In this document: positions 38,358-51,113 of the stretch, one piece after another | Layout: each line of letters opens with the position of its first letter | Numbering within the stretch: position 1 is the stretch's first letter | Source of the DNA: Allium sativum | Taxonomy: Eukaryota > Streptophyta > Magnoliopsida > Asparagales > Amaryllidaceae | Direction: 5' to 3' | NCBI GenBank assembly: GCA_030737875.1 | Contig: CM060922.1 | Coordinates: 759,139,603-759,203,602 of the forward strand | Length of the DNA stretch: 64,000 bases | Program-made: the position numbers and the translations under genes | Notes under the pieces: model-generated | The model's input: only the letters and a program-made list of their open reading frames with translations | Told to the model about the DNA's origin: nothing | The model's database searches: none

Positions 38358-38607
38358 CTACTCCACTGATATGCCTTACCAAGAAGAGTCCATCTTTTCC
38401 ATGGAATGCTAAGTATGAAAATGTTTTTATTAGGTTGAACGAAGCTTTGACTAGTGTAGCTATGTTAGTGTTTCCTAATGGGTGTAATCCCTTTACAATA
38501 TATATTGGTGCTTATGGAACGAGGCTAGGAGAAGTGTTAATGCGTGAGGGTAGAGTAATATGTTATGGTAGTAGCAGTTGAAGACGCATAAGAGGAATTA
38601 CCCAATG
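38358..38607 (+). pseudogene. Ty3/gypsy pol fragment, RT to RNase H junction, decayed
   Basis: The frame starting TPLICLTKKSPSFPWNAKYE continues ALTSVAMLVFPNGCNPFTIY and then GTRLGEVLMREGRVICY. After a one-base frameshift it resumes LKTHKRNYP. This is the standard end of reverse transcriptase and start of RNase H in plant Ty3/gypsy elements, where families usually show LTSAPVL, YTDAS and SRQLKTHERNYPTHD (recalled). The first catalytic aspartate of RNase H is changed (IGAY in place of TDAS-like). The piece is bounded exactly by the end of element A and the start of element D, so it is the disrupted host element into which both inserted. It is inactive. Confidence 0.85.
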
Positions 38608-41600
38608 TGTAACAATCCGGACATTTTATTGTTATAAATAAATTTTAATAATTTAATTGTGAAGATTTATGATGTAAACTTAATCAAATGATCTAAGTAT
38701 TGAAATTCAATCTATTATGACAGTTGTTACTTATATTGATTGCAAACAAAACTTTGTATTAGTTTACATTGATAAATAATCAATATTAGAATTCAAATAA
38801 GAAATTTTATTTTTGAAATTAATTTGAATTTTATTTTTTATTTGAATAAAATTTATACTTTTGAATTTAATGTAAGAGAAGTGAATGAGTGAATGAGTGA
38901 AAATTGAATATTTTATTTTATTAATAAATATGTGAAAATAACCATTTTGGCCACTATCTTAGAATTCAACGAAATCAGTTTCAACGGATATGTAATAGTG
39001 AGTTATTGTAGCATTCCAAATTTTGTAGCGATCAGACTTACCGTTTGGTCGTAAGACGCTAAAACATGCTATAATTTGTTCAACTTATTTAAATCGATTT
39101 AAACTAATTTTGAATGGTAACTTTTGAATACAATGGAATTAGAACTCGAGACTCGTTCCAATTGATTCAAAAGTACCGAAAACATTATTTTCAATATAGT
39201 CATTATCGGGTTTTCGATCGGAATTATGATGCGCAAAATATGACCGTTTTCGCGATAAACAGTCTATTTTGGGCCATTCAAGTATATACATCTAAACTCA
39301 TTTGATGAACACTATAAATTATCATTACCAGCCCTAGCAGCAGCCTATGCCTCATTTTCCCAGCCCTAATCCCGAAATTCAACTCTAACCTCTAGCTAAT
39401 GGCAATTATAGATCTGAAACAACGTCAAAAGTTCAAATGTATCAAACCCTATCGAATTGTATGCCATTGGAATGGTCTCGATGATACGAACTGATGTGAA
39501 GCATCCATTTTGTGAAAAGTGCCTGGACCAACGGGAAATCGTTGTCAAAGGGGGAAAATGTGGATAAAGGAGGGAATCTAAGGGTTTTTGATTCTTGCGA
39601 CGAATGGCGATGGAACCTAAATGAAAGTTATAGTGATCAAGGATACGAATCCAACGGTGTATTCAATTTGATCAATCGTTTCTGGATTGGTCAGAATTTC
39701 AAATCTAGTGTGCGAAAAACCGCTTGTTCATGGGACCAACGCGTAGTGTAGGTGAGATCGAAGGGGATGGGGTTCGGGACGGAGGTGCATCTTATCGAGG
39801 CGTTGATTTTTCCTTATGGAGCCATAGCATTTTGTAGCCTGTAGGGATAAAAAAACATGATTAAAGTTTGCATGAATTGGGTTTGGACGAGCGGAAGGCA
39901 ACTGGAGTTTGAGCGGAAGAAATAGGAGAAGGTGACATGTGATTATTTTATTATTAAATATGACCCATTTTTATTTTTTAAAGCTTAATGTTCTAACATG
40001 GATAACTTTTTCATACGAGCTCCAGTTGGCACACGGTTTGTTGCATTGGAATCGTATCGACGAGATTTTCACGATGACTCTGGTTTGGACAAATTTTGAG
40101 ACCATGAAATTTCGGGCCTTTTTATCGGGCTTAAAATTCAACGTGAGTGATTAAACCCACTCACGCTCAACTAAAATATTTGATTATTAGTTAAATTAAA
40201 ATCATGTTATGATATGATTGCATTGATTCTTGTTTGGTAGTTAAAATTGCATATTTATGTTAATTGGTATCGATAGTGTAATTTAATTTGATTGTTAGTT
40301 TAAAATTTTCAATTAAGTTAAAATTTGAATTAAATGGCTAGTCTAAACCCGACATCTGATAACTAGTAAATTTATACGATATTGAATTGTTTGGATGAGG
40401 TGATGAATGTCTTGGATTTGATATGTTTGACATATTTATGTTTATTTGCGTGAATTTACCCGTTATTCACCATGATTTTTATGTGACCATTGTTTATGTT
40501 GATTAAACCCAACGATTTACCCCAGATGTGGCGGGCATCAAATAAACCCAAGAATAATCATTAAAATGAATTAAGAACGTATGTAGAAATGATAAATACC
40601 TATGACCATTGATTTGGATTTGAATGATATATATCCTTTCCCAAATGCTTAAATTAGATTTTAAGTATTACTAAGCCATTGGATAGGTTATTTTATACGA
40701 ACATCGGTTGGTTAAATAAAAATTTATTTTAACCTTGAATCTCTAAATATTGATTTAAAGACAATATAAATTGATTACCTTTGAATTTGAATTTTTGAAA
40801 TTTAAAATTTAAAGGATTCATTAATGTTGATACTGAAGTTAAAACAGAATTGAATATGAACTGAATTTATCAAAATTGAATTGCTTATCCATCTTTGAAA
40901 TTTACTTTAAATTCACTTGATTTAAAGTTATATTTGAATTGTGAACTCAAGATATTTATAAACTGAAAAATTTTAGTTGGAAATTTCAAATATTTGAATC
41001 AGATTGTTTGATTGGATTTAAGTTAAACTGAAAGTTGAATTGAATTGAAATATCGAAGTTGAATTAGTTTGATTTGAAAATTTAATTATGACTTTAAGTT
41101 TAATTGAAATTTGGTGGAAACGATTCTAATTCCAACTATATTATTTTAGAGCATCTTTATGAACTATTTTACTTTATATCTATTTTATTTTACTTATATA
41201 TATATGTATATTAATTATCTTTAATAAACTATTTTAATAATCAACTATTTATTTTATAAACTACTTCAGTATTTTTAGTATAGATTTTACTAAATTTTGA
41301 TAATTCTATTTCAAATATAAATATTTATTTTCAAACTATTTCAAATATATATCTAAACTATTTTAAGCATACTTTTAATATTTTTAATATTCGAACTATT
41401 TTAAGGTTGGAATTGTTTCAAGATCCTAAGTTTGGTTACAAATTGAGATTTAATATGAAAACGTATTCTACCTTGAATATAAAATGATTTCAAAGAAAAA
41501 TCAGATATTTTGATATGAAGTGTGAACCACTTTGAAATGTAAAGGAACCGACCAATGTGAAAAATGTAAACGTTTGGTTGTTAAATAGACCGGGATCGGA

Positions 41601-42650
41601 TATTTTCATACTCTCTGTCAATATCGAAAACCACTTTAACAACTGTGCATGTGGTGGAGAATCCATAATGAAGTAGGATGATTTAAAGGAGATTACTGGA
41701 TTTGACGAAAGAGAATGATGATGGATATGCTTGACCTTCGAGTCATAATTGAAATGACTAAAACAGAAGCCATACCCAGGCCAATGTGAGATTATCTACT
41801 CTTAGCATGCATGCTTCTTCGATACCATATATATTACTTTGTGACTTATTTGGACGCTTTTGAATTCAGGAGTATTGTCTGAGGTGGGTGGTAGCTGGCG
41901 CTATGCGTTACCACCAGCCTAGGTCCACAATCAGGTAGAATCCTACTGATGTGTATTGCCTTGATGCCTTATCATATTTATCTTGATCGAGCCCCCTACA
42001 GTTTTGAATTGTGTTGTACCTGTGGAGTGCCCTCTGATGCTACTATTTGATGGTTTATGGTACTATATAGACTACGACATTATAAAAGGTGTAAGGGTAA
42101 AAATGTAATCCCGCTTACCCTATTTTCAATAGTATTTAACCATAAACACTATTATAATAGCATAATGTATTATATAGTACCTGGTTTAAAGGATCCTTTG
42201 GAGATGGAAATTCCCGTAATATCACATAAGTTATTGCACTCATATTAATCACATGAATTTGATTTAACTGATATGAGGATATTTTATTTCTGATCCGGGT
42301 GTTTTTGTTTTTCATTTGTGCTTGGGTCAGCCTGAGTTTTTCAATTATCGAAGACACTGTTGCGAAGATGAAGATGGAGCCTGATAGACGTATTATTATT
42401 ATTATTCCTCTGCAGATATTGGTATGTTTTATGATATTAAACTCTGATAAATTCATGTAATGTAAAATCAAATGTATGTTTTAACAACTTCATGAACTGT
42501 TATTTATTTATTATATTTTGTCCTTCCACTGTGAGATTTTGTGATTGTTTTCTTATTTTAATCCCAATAACTATCTGTAATTTTGATTTGTTTAAGTCGA
42601 CATTAGAAAACCATTGTCAATTTGAACGGTCAAAAATCCAGGCTGTTACA
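38608..42650 (+). mobile_element. Element D LTR copy 1 (4043 bp)
   Basis: It begins TGTAACAATCCGG inside the gypsy pol fragment and ends CAGGCTGTTACA, with a primer-binding site next. It is collinear with 47519-56710 once solo LTR E is removed. About 50 bp near the start are missing compared with LTR copy 2. The U3 motif is present at about 38962, TATAAAT at 39313-39319 and a GC-richer leader at about 39330-39920. Open frames at 39114-40154 and 42057-42471 lie in LTR sequence and show no protein family. Confidence 0.85.
39313..39319 (+). promoter_or_regulatory. TATA box of D LTR copy 1
   Basis: TATAAAT in CACTATAAATTATCATTA lies about 700 bp into the LTR and is followed by a C-rich initiator region (CAGCCCTAG). 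The same box lies at 48244-48250. Confidence 0.55.
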
Positions 42651-44788
42651 ATTAATATCAGAGCTTTGGTTCAGCGAAAATCTTGGCTCTATTTTGGATT
42701 AACTCATTAGAGTTGGAGTAGTAATATCCTATAATGATTTTGTGTGTATATGAGAGAGTGTACTTGTAATTTAATATAAAAATGGTTTTGTATTATGTTG
42801 GTTTGATCCGTTGAGTATTTATGAATTCTGGTCGGTACTTGGTACGCCAAGACATCGATATGGATTTCTAAACACTCTAGTAGGACCAATCGACACAATA
42901 TCGTTTTGAATTATATTTTATGTATAAGGAATTATAATGGTAGTTTATAAATTGGATTATATTTGTTGTTAAAAATGAAAATATTAAGTTTTCAGCATTC
43001 ATCGTTTGATTAGTCAATGATTTAACTATTGATTATTGAGTGGTTTAAGAAAAATGAAATGTTGAAAATTAATTGGTAATGAAATAAGATGAATTTGAAA
43101 ATGGAATTGAGGATTTTAATTCAGATGCTTTTGAAGTATTGATTTGCGAATGGTTTAAAATAATATAATAATATTTTAAAAGTTGTTTCATACGGAAATT
43201 ATTTTAAATGAATCTTAGAAATAAGTGTATACTCCCTCTTGTCATTGGGAAATGATTTCGTTGATGAGTGCACACATCATCGACATTTATTTTTCAAGAG
43301 TATGAGAGAGGGAGACCACTTGGAACTTTTATATCTTATTTTGTGAAATTGAATTTCATCTAAATCTTTTATAGCATGGTTTTATATATTATTTTGAAAA
43401 TTGATTTTGAAATGAACCCGATGTTGAAGTCTTAAGTTATCCAATAACGAATGGTTTTAAACCAATGAAATGAACTAAAATTGAAACTGCATAAACTTCT
43501 GAATGATGAAATAAGAAATGAATTTAAAAAGGGAAATTTAAGTGAAAAGCCATTGGATTATTGAAATGAATTGGCAACTATTGAACTTGAATAATTTTTT
43601 TTCATTCTATAACATGTACATAAGTTACCAAAATATAAGTAGTTAAATAGTTATAGGAATAAAAAATTAGATAATATACTAGTAGTGTTACGCATAATGA
43701 ATGTCGTAATGAAATGTATGGCTTATGAAAATAAATAAAACTTAAGCCATGATTATAAGCAATGTATACTTAATTTGTTACGAAATTTAATTCAACTAAG
43801 TAAGATAAATAAGGTAAAACTAAATGATGGTTTATAAATATAGATAAAACTTAAGTCATGACTAAGTGGAGTAGTTTATTTGTGAAATTGAATTCAATTA
43901 AGAAAGTGAATAGATTGAGCCAATGAAATAAGTTTGTAAATAGATTCTTAGATTCATTTAACTTATGGAAGTTAACAGAAATAACATAAGTAAGTAAATA
44001 AATTTAAATGAATGGAAATGTATGAAAAAATGAATCTAAATGATTAAATAAGTAATTAATTGATATTGATATATTGAATGATCCTTTATTACACGCTATT
44101 GCATAGTAAAAGTTATAAAAATGTCATGAAGTTAAAAGTGCTTATATGAATTTGTAATTATATGTTGTACCAGTCAGTGAAACTTAAGTTATGTGATGTG
44201 AACTTTCATTTAAATTGAACTAGAGTTGAATGGTAATATATAAAGTACAAGTTAAGTGAAATGAAAAAGAGAAATAATGAAACAAAGATTAGCTTTAGAA
44301 ATGCAATATGAAATTGTACGTAAAATGGATTTTTATGAATTGAGTGTAAATCATGTAAATCTATATTATATTTGTAAAAATAATAATTGAATGCCAATGA
44401 ATGAATGCAAACAATATGAATAATGATAGGAAGTAATAATTGATAAACCAAACATTGAAATTTGGAAATGAATAGGAATGCAATATGACGAATGAAAATA
44501 TGAATTATTTAAAAGTGAAATGAACAAATGAAACCATACCAATAGAATATTCACATTGCAAAATTTTGTTATGGTGCTTGTTTGGATGAAAGAAAAAAAT
44601 GATTGGATATTTTATTTGTTCGTTTTAGTTGCATTTGCTACTTCATTTATGTTTACTGTAAACATTTAGATTTATTTCTTTTATATGTTGAGTGTTTTAG
44701 TAGGTATAGACGACATTTACATGCTTTTGGAGCTACTTTTGTATAAAAATTGCTTTTTTGCTTGCTTAAAAATAAGCTACATCGCTAA
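42651..44788 (+). mobile_element. Element D interior, part 1 (before LINE), non-coding
   Basis: It starts with a decayed initiator-Met primer-binding site (ATATCAGAGCTTTGG at about 42656-42670). The leader that follows matches 56711-56955 and shares blocks with A and B, including TTTATATAAAA-like, GAATTCTGGTCGGTAC and GATTTCTAAACACTC motifs. The rest is AT-rich, has no gag or pol similarity and is collinear with 56711-58875. It ends with the left LINE target duplication, AAGCTACATCGCTAA (44774-44788). Confidence 0.8.
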
Positions 44789-44843
44789 ATCGGAAGAATG
44801 TTAAACACATACTGGTATTAGAAAAATCTCATGACCTTTGTTA

Positions 44844-46642
44844 ATGGCGGTGACGTTACCTTCTTTTTCTTCTCCTTCCTCCTCCTTCGCCTTCGATTCT
44901 TCCTTTCCCCATCTTCCATCTCGACTTTCTCCTCCTAAACCACCAGATCCACCTCCTCCTTGCGTTAAACCCTCTTCTTCGAAAGTTAATTTTCCAGATT
45001 TCAATTTGTTGATTCGAGATAACAATAATTCGTCTGCAGCTTCATTTCCTTCTTTCGTGAAAACTGAATATGCGTCACTCTTCAAAGCACTACCTCGCAA
45101 TACAGGCTCTTATCAGCCACACCAATTTGAAATTGCTCATGATGGCAAGAAGAAATTGATTCCAGATTTGGTCAGAAATGAAGGTCTCAAATACTGGACA
45201 ATTTTTTGGCAGGCTTCTTTCTTGACAGTATCTTATCTTTTCTTGCTATCTCAAATTTTTTAAAAAGCCATTGGAAGCTGAGTGGTGAGATTGATATAAA
45301 ATCAGATGGTTTTCATTACTATTTTAAGTTTACTAATGAAACCGATAGAAAGAAAATAATACATTCTGATCCAGTTTTTATTCAAGGAAGGATGTTCATT
45401 ATCACAGTTTGGGATCCAACTATAGGACGTTCACAATATGAAATCAGGAAAGTGGCTGTATGAATTCATTTATACAGAATTCCTATGATTTTATGGACTT
45501 TGATTGGTATTAATTAGCTAGTAAATCATATTGGTAGGTTAATTTCTTATGATTCTAGAACTGAAAAATTAAATCGTTTACGTTATGCTAAAGCACTATT
45601 CGAGCTTTCACCAGATTATAAGCTTCCCGATTCTATTGAAGTTGATGCTTCGGGAGATATTTGTCCATGGTGAAAATTTCATATAACTGAAACCTAGAAT
45701 TTGTACTAGTTGCAAGGTTTTTGGACATGACACCGTATATTGTGAGTTAAATGCTAGGAATAAAATGGGAGATGATAATCAGTGTAATGCTGAAATGGAG
45801 AATAATAATGTAGATGAGTTTGTACATACTAGTAGACATAATAGGAAAATTCAAGCTAATGCAAATATGTTTAAATGGACAACTGTTAATCATAAGAAAA
45901 GGCAAGTATGGAGAAAGAAAGATATTAATAAAGATAATGTGGATAATATAACGGATGCTGACAATGTTGGTGCTAATCAATTTGAGGCACTGGCTACTGA
46001 AGGTAATGATAAAAATGGTGTTCAATCGTTTGGTGTTGGTGGAGAGTCGGTTTTGAATGAGAATATTTCCAAAAATGGATAAGATTTCTGATAATAATGA
46101 AAATGTTTCTTTTTTTGGGGAACTTATTTGATGAAGCAGTAAGTTTCAGGTTTAATAATTTTTCTTCTGTTCGAAATATCGAATTGGGTAAATCTTATGT
46201 TGCTAGTTCATCTCCATCAACATCAGTTTTGAGTTCATCAGCAACTGGTTTGAGTTTTGAAGCTAATGCATCATGTGTGAGTAAATAAGCTAATATGTAT
46301 TTTTCTTTTGGTTCTTCTTCTATTGTAACTTTGTCTTGCACTTCCACCATTAGTTCTACAGTGCCTTCTTGTACCAGCAAATCAATGGGAAGTTCTTCAA
46401 CATCACAAACAAAATCTTCCCCTTATGCCCACTTGAAGTCACCACCTAATATACAATTGCCACCTTCTGTAGTGTCAGGCGCAGGCTTAACATTTCCAGT
46501 TGTAGACCCTGCCTTGTTATCCAATGGAGTGCTGAAGAGCTCTATGCCCTCTTCCAAATCCAAGAACATTAAGTCGAAAGGAAAATTTTGGGAGGATCTA
46601 GACGAGGGTATTGGCTTCACACCAGAGGAGTGTATCCTTTAA
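44844..46642 (+). pseudogene. LINE ORF1 pseudogene (DUF4283 and CCHC zinc knuckle)
   Basis: The ATG at 44844 opens a Pro/Ser-rich N-terminus (MAVTLPSFSSPSSSF, then PPKPPDPPPPC). A frameshift at about 45200 is followed by FLKSHWKLSGEIDIKSDGFH and YYFKFTNETDRKKIIHSDPV, the DUF4283 domain found in plant L1 ORF1 nucleic-acid-binding proteins. A TGA at 45461, a TAG (about 45517) and a stop near 45671 interrupt IHLYRIP and GRLISYDSRTEKLNRLRYAK. Next comes a zinc knuckle, CTSCKVFGHDTVYC (about 45705), spacing CX2CX4HX4C. A polar tail follows, with more frame changes, ending KGKFWEDLDEGIGFTPEECI. The protein would coat LINE RNA as an RNP. It has at least four lesions and is inactive. Confidence 0.85.
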
Positions 46643-46732
46643 TTTCAAAATTGAAAACTTCTTGAAGACATACTAGGAGAAATCCTATGTATGATCCTTC
46701 TCTTTCATAATTGAAGTATTTACAGGTTTGAA

Positions 46733-46815
46733 AATGGTGATTTCGTAATGATGTTTCCATAATGGTGATATCACAATGGTGCTTTCATAATGGTGATTTC
46801 ATAATGATAATTTCT
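46733..46815 (+). repeat. 18-bp minisatellite in LINE 3' UTR
   Basis: About five degenerate tandem copies of AATGGTGATTTCATAATG. Confidence 0.7.
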
Positions 46816-47157
46816 CTGTGTCTTTGGTATACATGAAGTACTTGTAGGATACGAAAACCCAGTTTTGAAAATGCTATGGCGTGCTAGATTTAATGGATGC
46901 TTTGAGCAGTCTGACGAAGTCAGTGTTCAAATGTAGATTTGTGGTTTTTGGGCTTGTTATTACGAGTCTTTTGTTTTTGGTTAGTTTTGAAATGTTTTAG
47001 TAGGTTTTAAAATGAGTATTCTATATATGATATTTTACATATTATTTTGTAAGTGTTTGTTTATGGTCAGGTCTGTATTTTTGTTTATTGAGTCAGTTTG
47101 TAATGTAATCAGTTCATATTGAGTAATTAAATATTGCACTTAACTTCCAAAAAAAAA

Positions 47158-47518
47158 GCTAAATTGTTAATAAAACAAATGAAAGGTACATATATCGAAT
47201 TATATATCGTATTTTGGCATTATATATTGTTTCCTAATTTTTGGGATGCCTCATAACTGAGATGAGATGTGTATTTGTGATTATATTTGTATTGTTATCT
47301 TCTGAACCAACTAGTACAAAGGAGACTCTGCCGAAATTTTTCGTAAATTTAAGATTTAGAAATTTTTATGGAAATTTGAGTTTTTAAATCTATATTAAAC
47401 TACCTATGTAAGTTAATGTATTCTAAGTTGAATTTAAGATAATATAGTTAAAAATAAATAAACTGACAACTTCCTTACTACCCTTTATCGAGGACGAAAA
47501 GTTTTGGGTGTGGGAGAG
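47158..47518 (+). mobile_element. Element D interior, part 2 and polypurine tract
   Basis: This 3' part of the D interior resumes after the LINE and corresponds to 58862 onward in the second copy. It ends CGAGGACGAAAAGTTTTGGG followed by TGTGGGAGAG, directly before the LTR at 47519. The purine stretch GGGTGTGGGAGAG (47506-47518) is the polypurine tract. TTATCGAGGACGAAAA is the chromovirus pol-tail motif also seen in A and C. No open frame of note. Confidence 0.82.
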
Positions 47519-50500
47519 TGTAACAACCCATATTTTTCTAATATTAATTTAATAAATTTAATATGAAATTTGGATATGTTATTGTTATAAATAAAATTTA
47601 ATATTTTAATTGTGAAGATTTATGATGTAAACTTAATTAAATGATTTAAGTATTGAAATTCAATCTATTATGACAATTGTGACTTATACTGATTGAAAAT
47701 AATTTGTATTCGTTTATATTGGTAAATAATCAATATTGGAATCCAAATAAGAAATTTTATTTTGAAACTAATTTGAATTCTATTTTTGATTTGAATAGAA
47801 TTTATAAACTTTTGAATTTAATATAAGAAAGGTGAATGAGTGAAAATGAATATTTTATTTTATTAATAGATATGTGAAAATAGCCATTTTGGCCAGTATC
47901 TTGGAGTTCGACGAAATCAGTTTCAACGGATATGTAACAGTGAATTATTGTAGCATTCCAAATTTTGTAGCGATCAGACTTACTGTTTGGTCGTATGACG
48001 CTAAAACGCGCTATATCTTGTTTAACTAATTTAAACTGATTTTGAACAATTACTTTTGAATACGATGGAATTAGGACTCGAGACCCATTCCAATTGATTC
48101 AAATGTATCAAAAACATTATTTTCAATATACAGATTGTCGGGTTTTCGACTAGAATTATGATGTGCAAAATATGACCGTTTTCGCGATAAATGATCTATA
48201 TTGGGACAATCGGGTATATACATCTAACCCATTCGATGAACACTATAAATTATCATTAACAGCCCTAGCTGCAACCTCTATCCCATTTTCCCAGCCCTAA
48301 TGCCGAAATTCAACTCTAACCTCTGTATAATTGAAATTATAGATCTGAAACAACGTCAAAAGTTCAAATGTCTCAAACCATATCGAATTATATACCGTTC
48401 GAAAGGTCTTGACGATACGAACTGACGAGGAGCATCCGTTTTGCGAAACAGTGCTCGGATTAATGGGAAATCGCAGTCAAAGGGGAAAAGGGGATAAAGG
48501 GGGTAATTTGGGGGGTTTTTGATTCTTGCAACGATTGACGATGGAGCATAAATGAAAGTTATAGTGCTAGAGCATACGAATCTGATGGTGTATTCAATTT
48601 GATCAATCGTTTTTTGGATTGGTCGGAATTTCAAATCTATTGTGTGAAAAACCGTTTGTTCATGGGATCGGCAGGCAGTGTAGGGGAGACCGGAGGGGAC
48701 GAGGTTCGGGGTGCAGGTGCATCCCATCGAGGCACTGATTTTTCCTTTTGAGCCATAGTGTTTCGTGACCGTAGTGATCAAAAAACATGGTCAAAGTTTG
48801 CGTGAGTTGGGTTTGGACGGGCAAGAGGCAGTTTGACCGGAAGAAATAGGAGAAGGTGAAATGTGATTATTTTATTATTAAATATGTCCCATTTTTATAT
48901 TTTAAATCTTAATGTTCTAACATGGATAACTTTTTCAAATGAGCTCCAATTGACACGCATTTTGTTGCATTGGAATTGTATCGAAGAGATCTTCACGATG
49001 GCACTGGTTTGAACAAATTATGAGACTGTGAAATTTTGGGCCTTTTTAACGGGCTTAAATTTCAAGGTAAGTGATTAAACCCACTCACGCTCAACTAAAA
49101 TATTCTATTATTAGTTAAATTAAAATCATGTTATGATATGATTATATTAATTGTTGTTTGGTAGTTAAAATTTCATATTTATGTTAATTGGTATCGATAG
49201 TGTAATTTAATTTGACTTTTAGTTTAAAAATTTTAGTTAAGTTAAAATTTGACATTTAATTTCTATTTTAAACCCAACATCTGATAACTAGTAAATTTAT
49301 ACGATATTGAACTGTTTGGATGTATTGATGTGATGAATGACTTGGATTTGATATGTTTTACATATTTGTGTTTATTTGTGTGAATTTACCTGTTATTCAC
49401 CTTGATTTTTATGTGACCGTTGTTTATGTTGATTAATCCCAATAATTTACCCTAGATGTTACGGGCTTCGAACCTAGGATTAATCATTAAAATGAATTAA
49501 GAACATAGGTTGAAATGATAAATACATATAACCCCTAATTTGGATTGAGTTGATATATATCCTTTCCCAAATACTAAAATTAAATTTTAATTATTACTTG
49601 GCCAATCAATAGATTACTTTATACAGACAACGGTTGGTTAAATAATTTTCTTTTCAACCTTGAATCTCTAAATATTGATTTAAAGACAATATAAATGATG
49701 TTATAAATCGATTTCCTTTGGTTTTTTAAACTTTGAAATTTTATATTTAAATTTTAAAGGATTCGTTGATGTTGATAACTGAAGTTAAAACTGAATTGAA
49801 TATGAAACGAATTTATAGAAATTGAATTATTTATCCATATTTGACATTTACTTTAAATTCAATTGATTTAAAGTTATATTTGAATTGTGAACTCGAGATA
49901 TTTATAAACTAAAATGTTTTAGTTGGAAATTTCAAATATTTGAATTGGATTGTTTGAATTGGATTTAAGTTAAATGAATCGAATTGAAATATCGAAGTTG
50001 AATTGGTATAATTTGAAATTTTATTAATGACTTTAAGTTTAGTTGAAATTTGGTAGAAACGAATCTAATTCCAACTATATTATTTTAAACCATCTTTACA
50101 AACTATTTTAGTAGATAACTATTTTTCATTTTATAACTATTTTATTTTACTTATATATATAAATTATCTTTAATAAACTATTTTAATAATCAACTATTTA
50201 TTTCATAAACTGCTTTAATATTTTAACTAAAGATTTTACTAAATTTTGATAATTCTATTTGAAATACAAGCTATTTATTTTCAAACTATTTCAAGTATAT
50301 ATATCTAAACTATTTTAAATATACTTTTAACTATTTTTAATATCCAAACTATTTTAAGGTAGGAACTGTTTCAAGATCCTAAGTTTGGTTCAAAATAGAG
50401 ATTTAACATGAAAACATATTCTACCTTGAATATGAAATGATTTCAAAGAAATATCTGATATTTTGATATGAAGTGTGAACCCCTTTGAAATGTAAAGGAA

Positions 50501-51113
50501 CCGACCGGTGTGAAAAATGTAAGCCTTTGGTTGTTAAAAGAGACCGAGATTGGATATTGCCATACTCTCTGCCAGTACTAAAAACTACTTTAACAACTAT
50601 GCACGTGGCGGAGAATCCAGAATGAAGTAGGATAATTTAGAAGCAATTACTGGATTTGACGAAAGAGAACGATGATGGATAGGCTTGACCTTCGAGTCAT
50701 AATTGAAATGACTAAAACAGGAGCCATACCCAGGCCAACTTGAGATTGGCTACTCTTAGCAGGCATGCTTCTTCGATACCATATATATTACTTTGTTACT
50801 GATTTGGGCGCCTTTGAATTTAGGAGCATTGTGTGTGGTAGGCGGTCGCTGGCGGCTATGCGTTACCACTAGCCAGGGTCCGCAATCCAGTAGAATCCTA
50901 CTAATGGGTGTTGCCTCGATGCCTTGTCATATTTATCCTGATCGAGCCCCCTACAATTTTGATTTTTGTCGTACCTATGGAGTGCCCTCTGATGCCATTA
51001 TTTATGGTGGGTTTACGGTGTTATATGGACTACAGCATTATAAACAGTTTAAGTGTAAAAATATAATCCCGCTTACGCTATTTTCAATAGTATATTTAAT
51101 CACAGACACTATT
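47519..51113 (+). mobile_element. Element D LTR copy 2, segment 1
   Basis: It begins TGTAACAACCCATAT and is collinear with 38608-42150. It contains the U3 motif (about 47912), TATAAAT (48244-48250), a GC-richer leader (48270-48840) and a region of AAACTATTTTAA-like repeats (50090-50360). It ends with CTATT (51109-51113), the left target duplication of solo LTR E. The 141-codon minus-strand frame at 48356-48781 lies in the leader, is not maintained in LTR copy 1 and is not a gene; the 132-codon frame at 50793-51191 crosses the LTR D/E boundary and is likewise spurious. Confidence 0.85.
48244..48250 (+). promoter_or_regulatory. TATA box of D LTR copy 2
   Basis: TATAAAT in the same context as at 39313. 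Confidence 0.55.

Larger units (their letters stand above)
44789..47157 (+). mobile_element. L1-type LINE with ORF1 only, no ORF2
   Basis: The insertion is defined by the empty site in the second D interior (58846-58880). It is flanked by 15-bp direct repeats, AAGCTACATCGCTAA (44774-44788) and AAGCTAAATTGTTAA (47156-47170), and ends in a run of nine A (47149-47157, overlapping the duplication). Length is about 2.37 kb. It contains a decayed ORF1 (44844-46642) and a roughly 500-bp 3' UTR. There is no endonuclease or reverse transcriptase region, and none seems to be lost from the 5' end, because ORF1 and its start are present. It would have depended on another LINE's ORF2. An 18-bp repeat based on AATGGTGATTTCATAATG occupies 46733-46815. 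Confidence 0.85.

Noticed and set aside
40860..41150. Possible coding sequence in AT-rich stretch with regular GAATT spacing
   Set aside because: Stops are frequent in all frames, and the same sequence recurs as LTR at 49790-50080.
48356..48781. 141-codon minus-strand frame
   Set aside because: It lies in the GC-richer leader of D LTR copy 2, antisense to the element, and is not kept open in LTR copy 1 (39350-39850).
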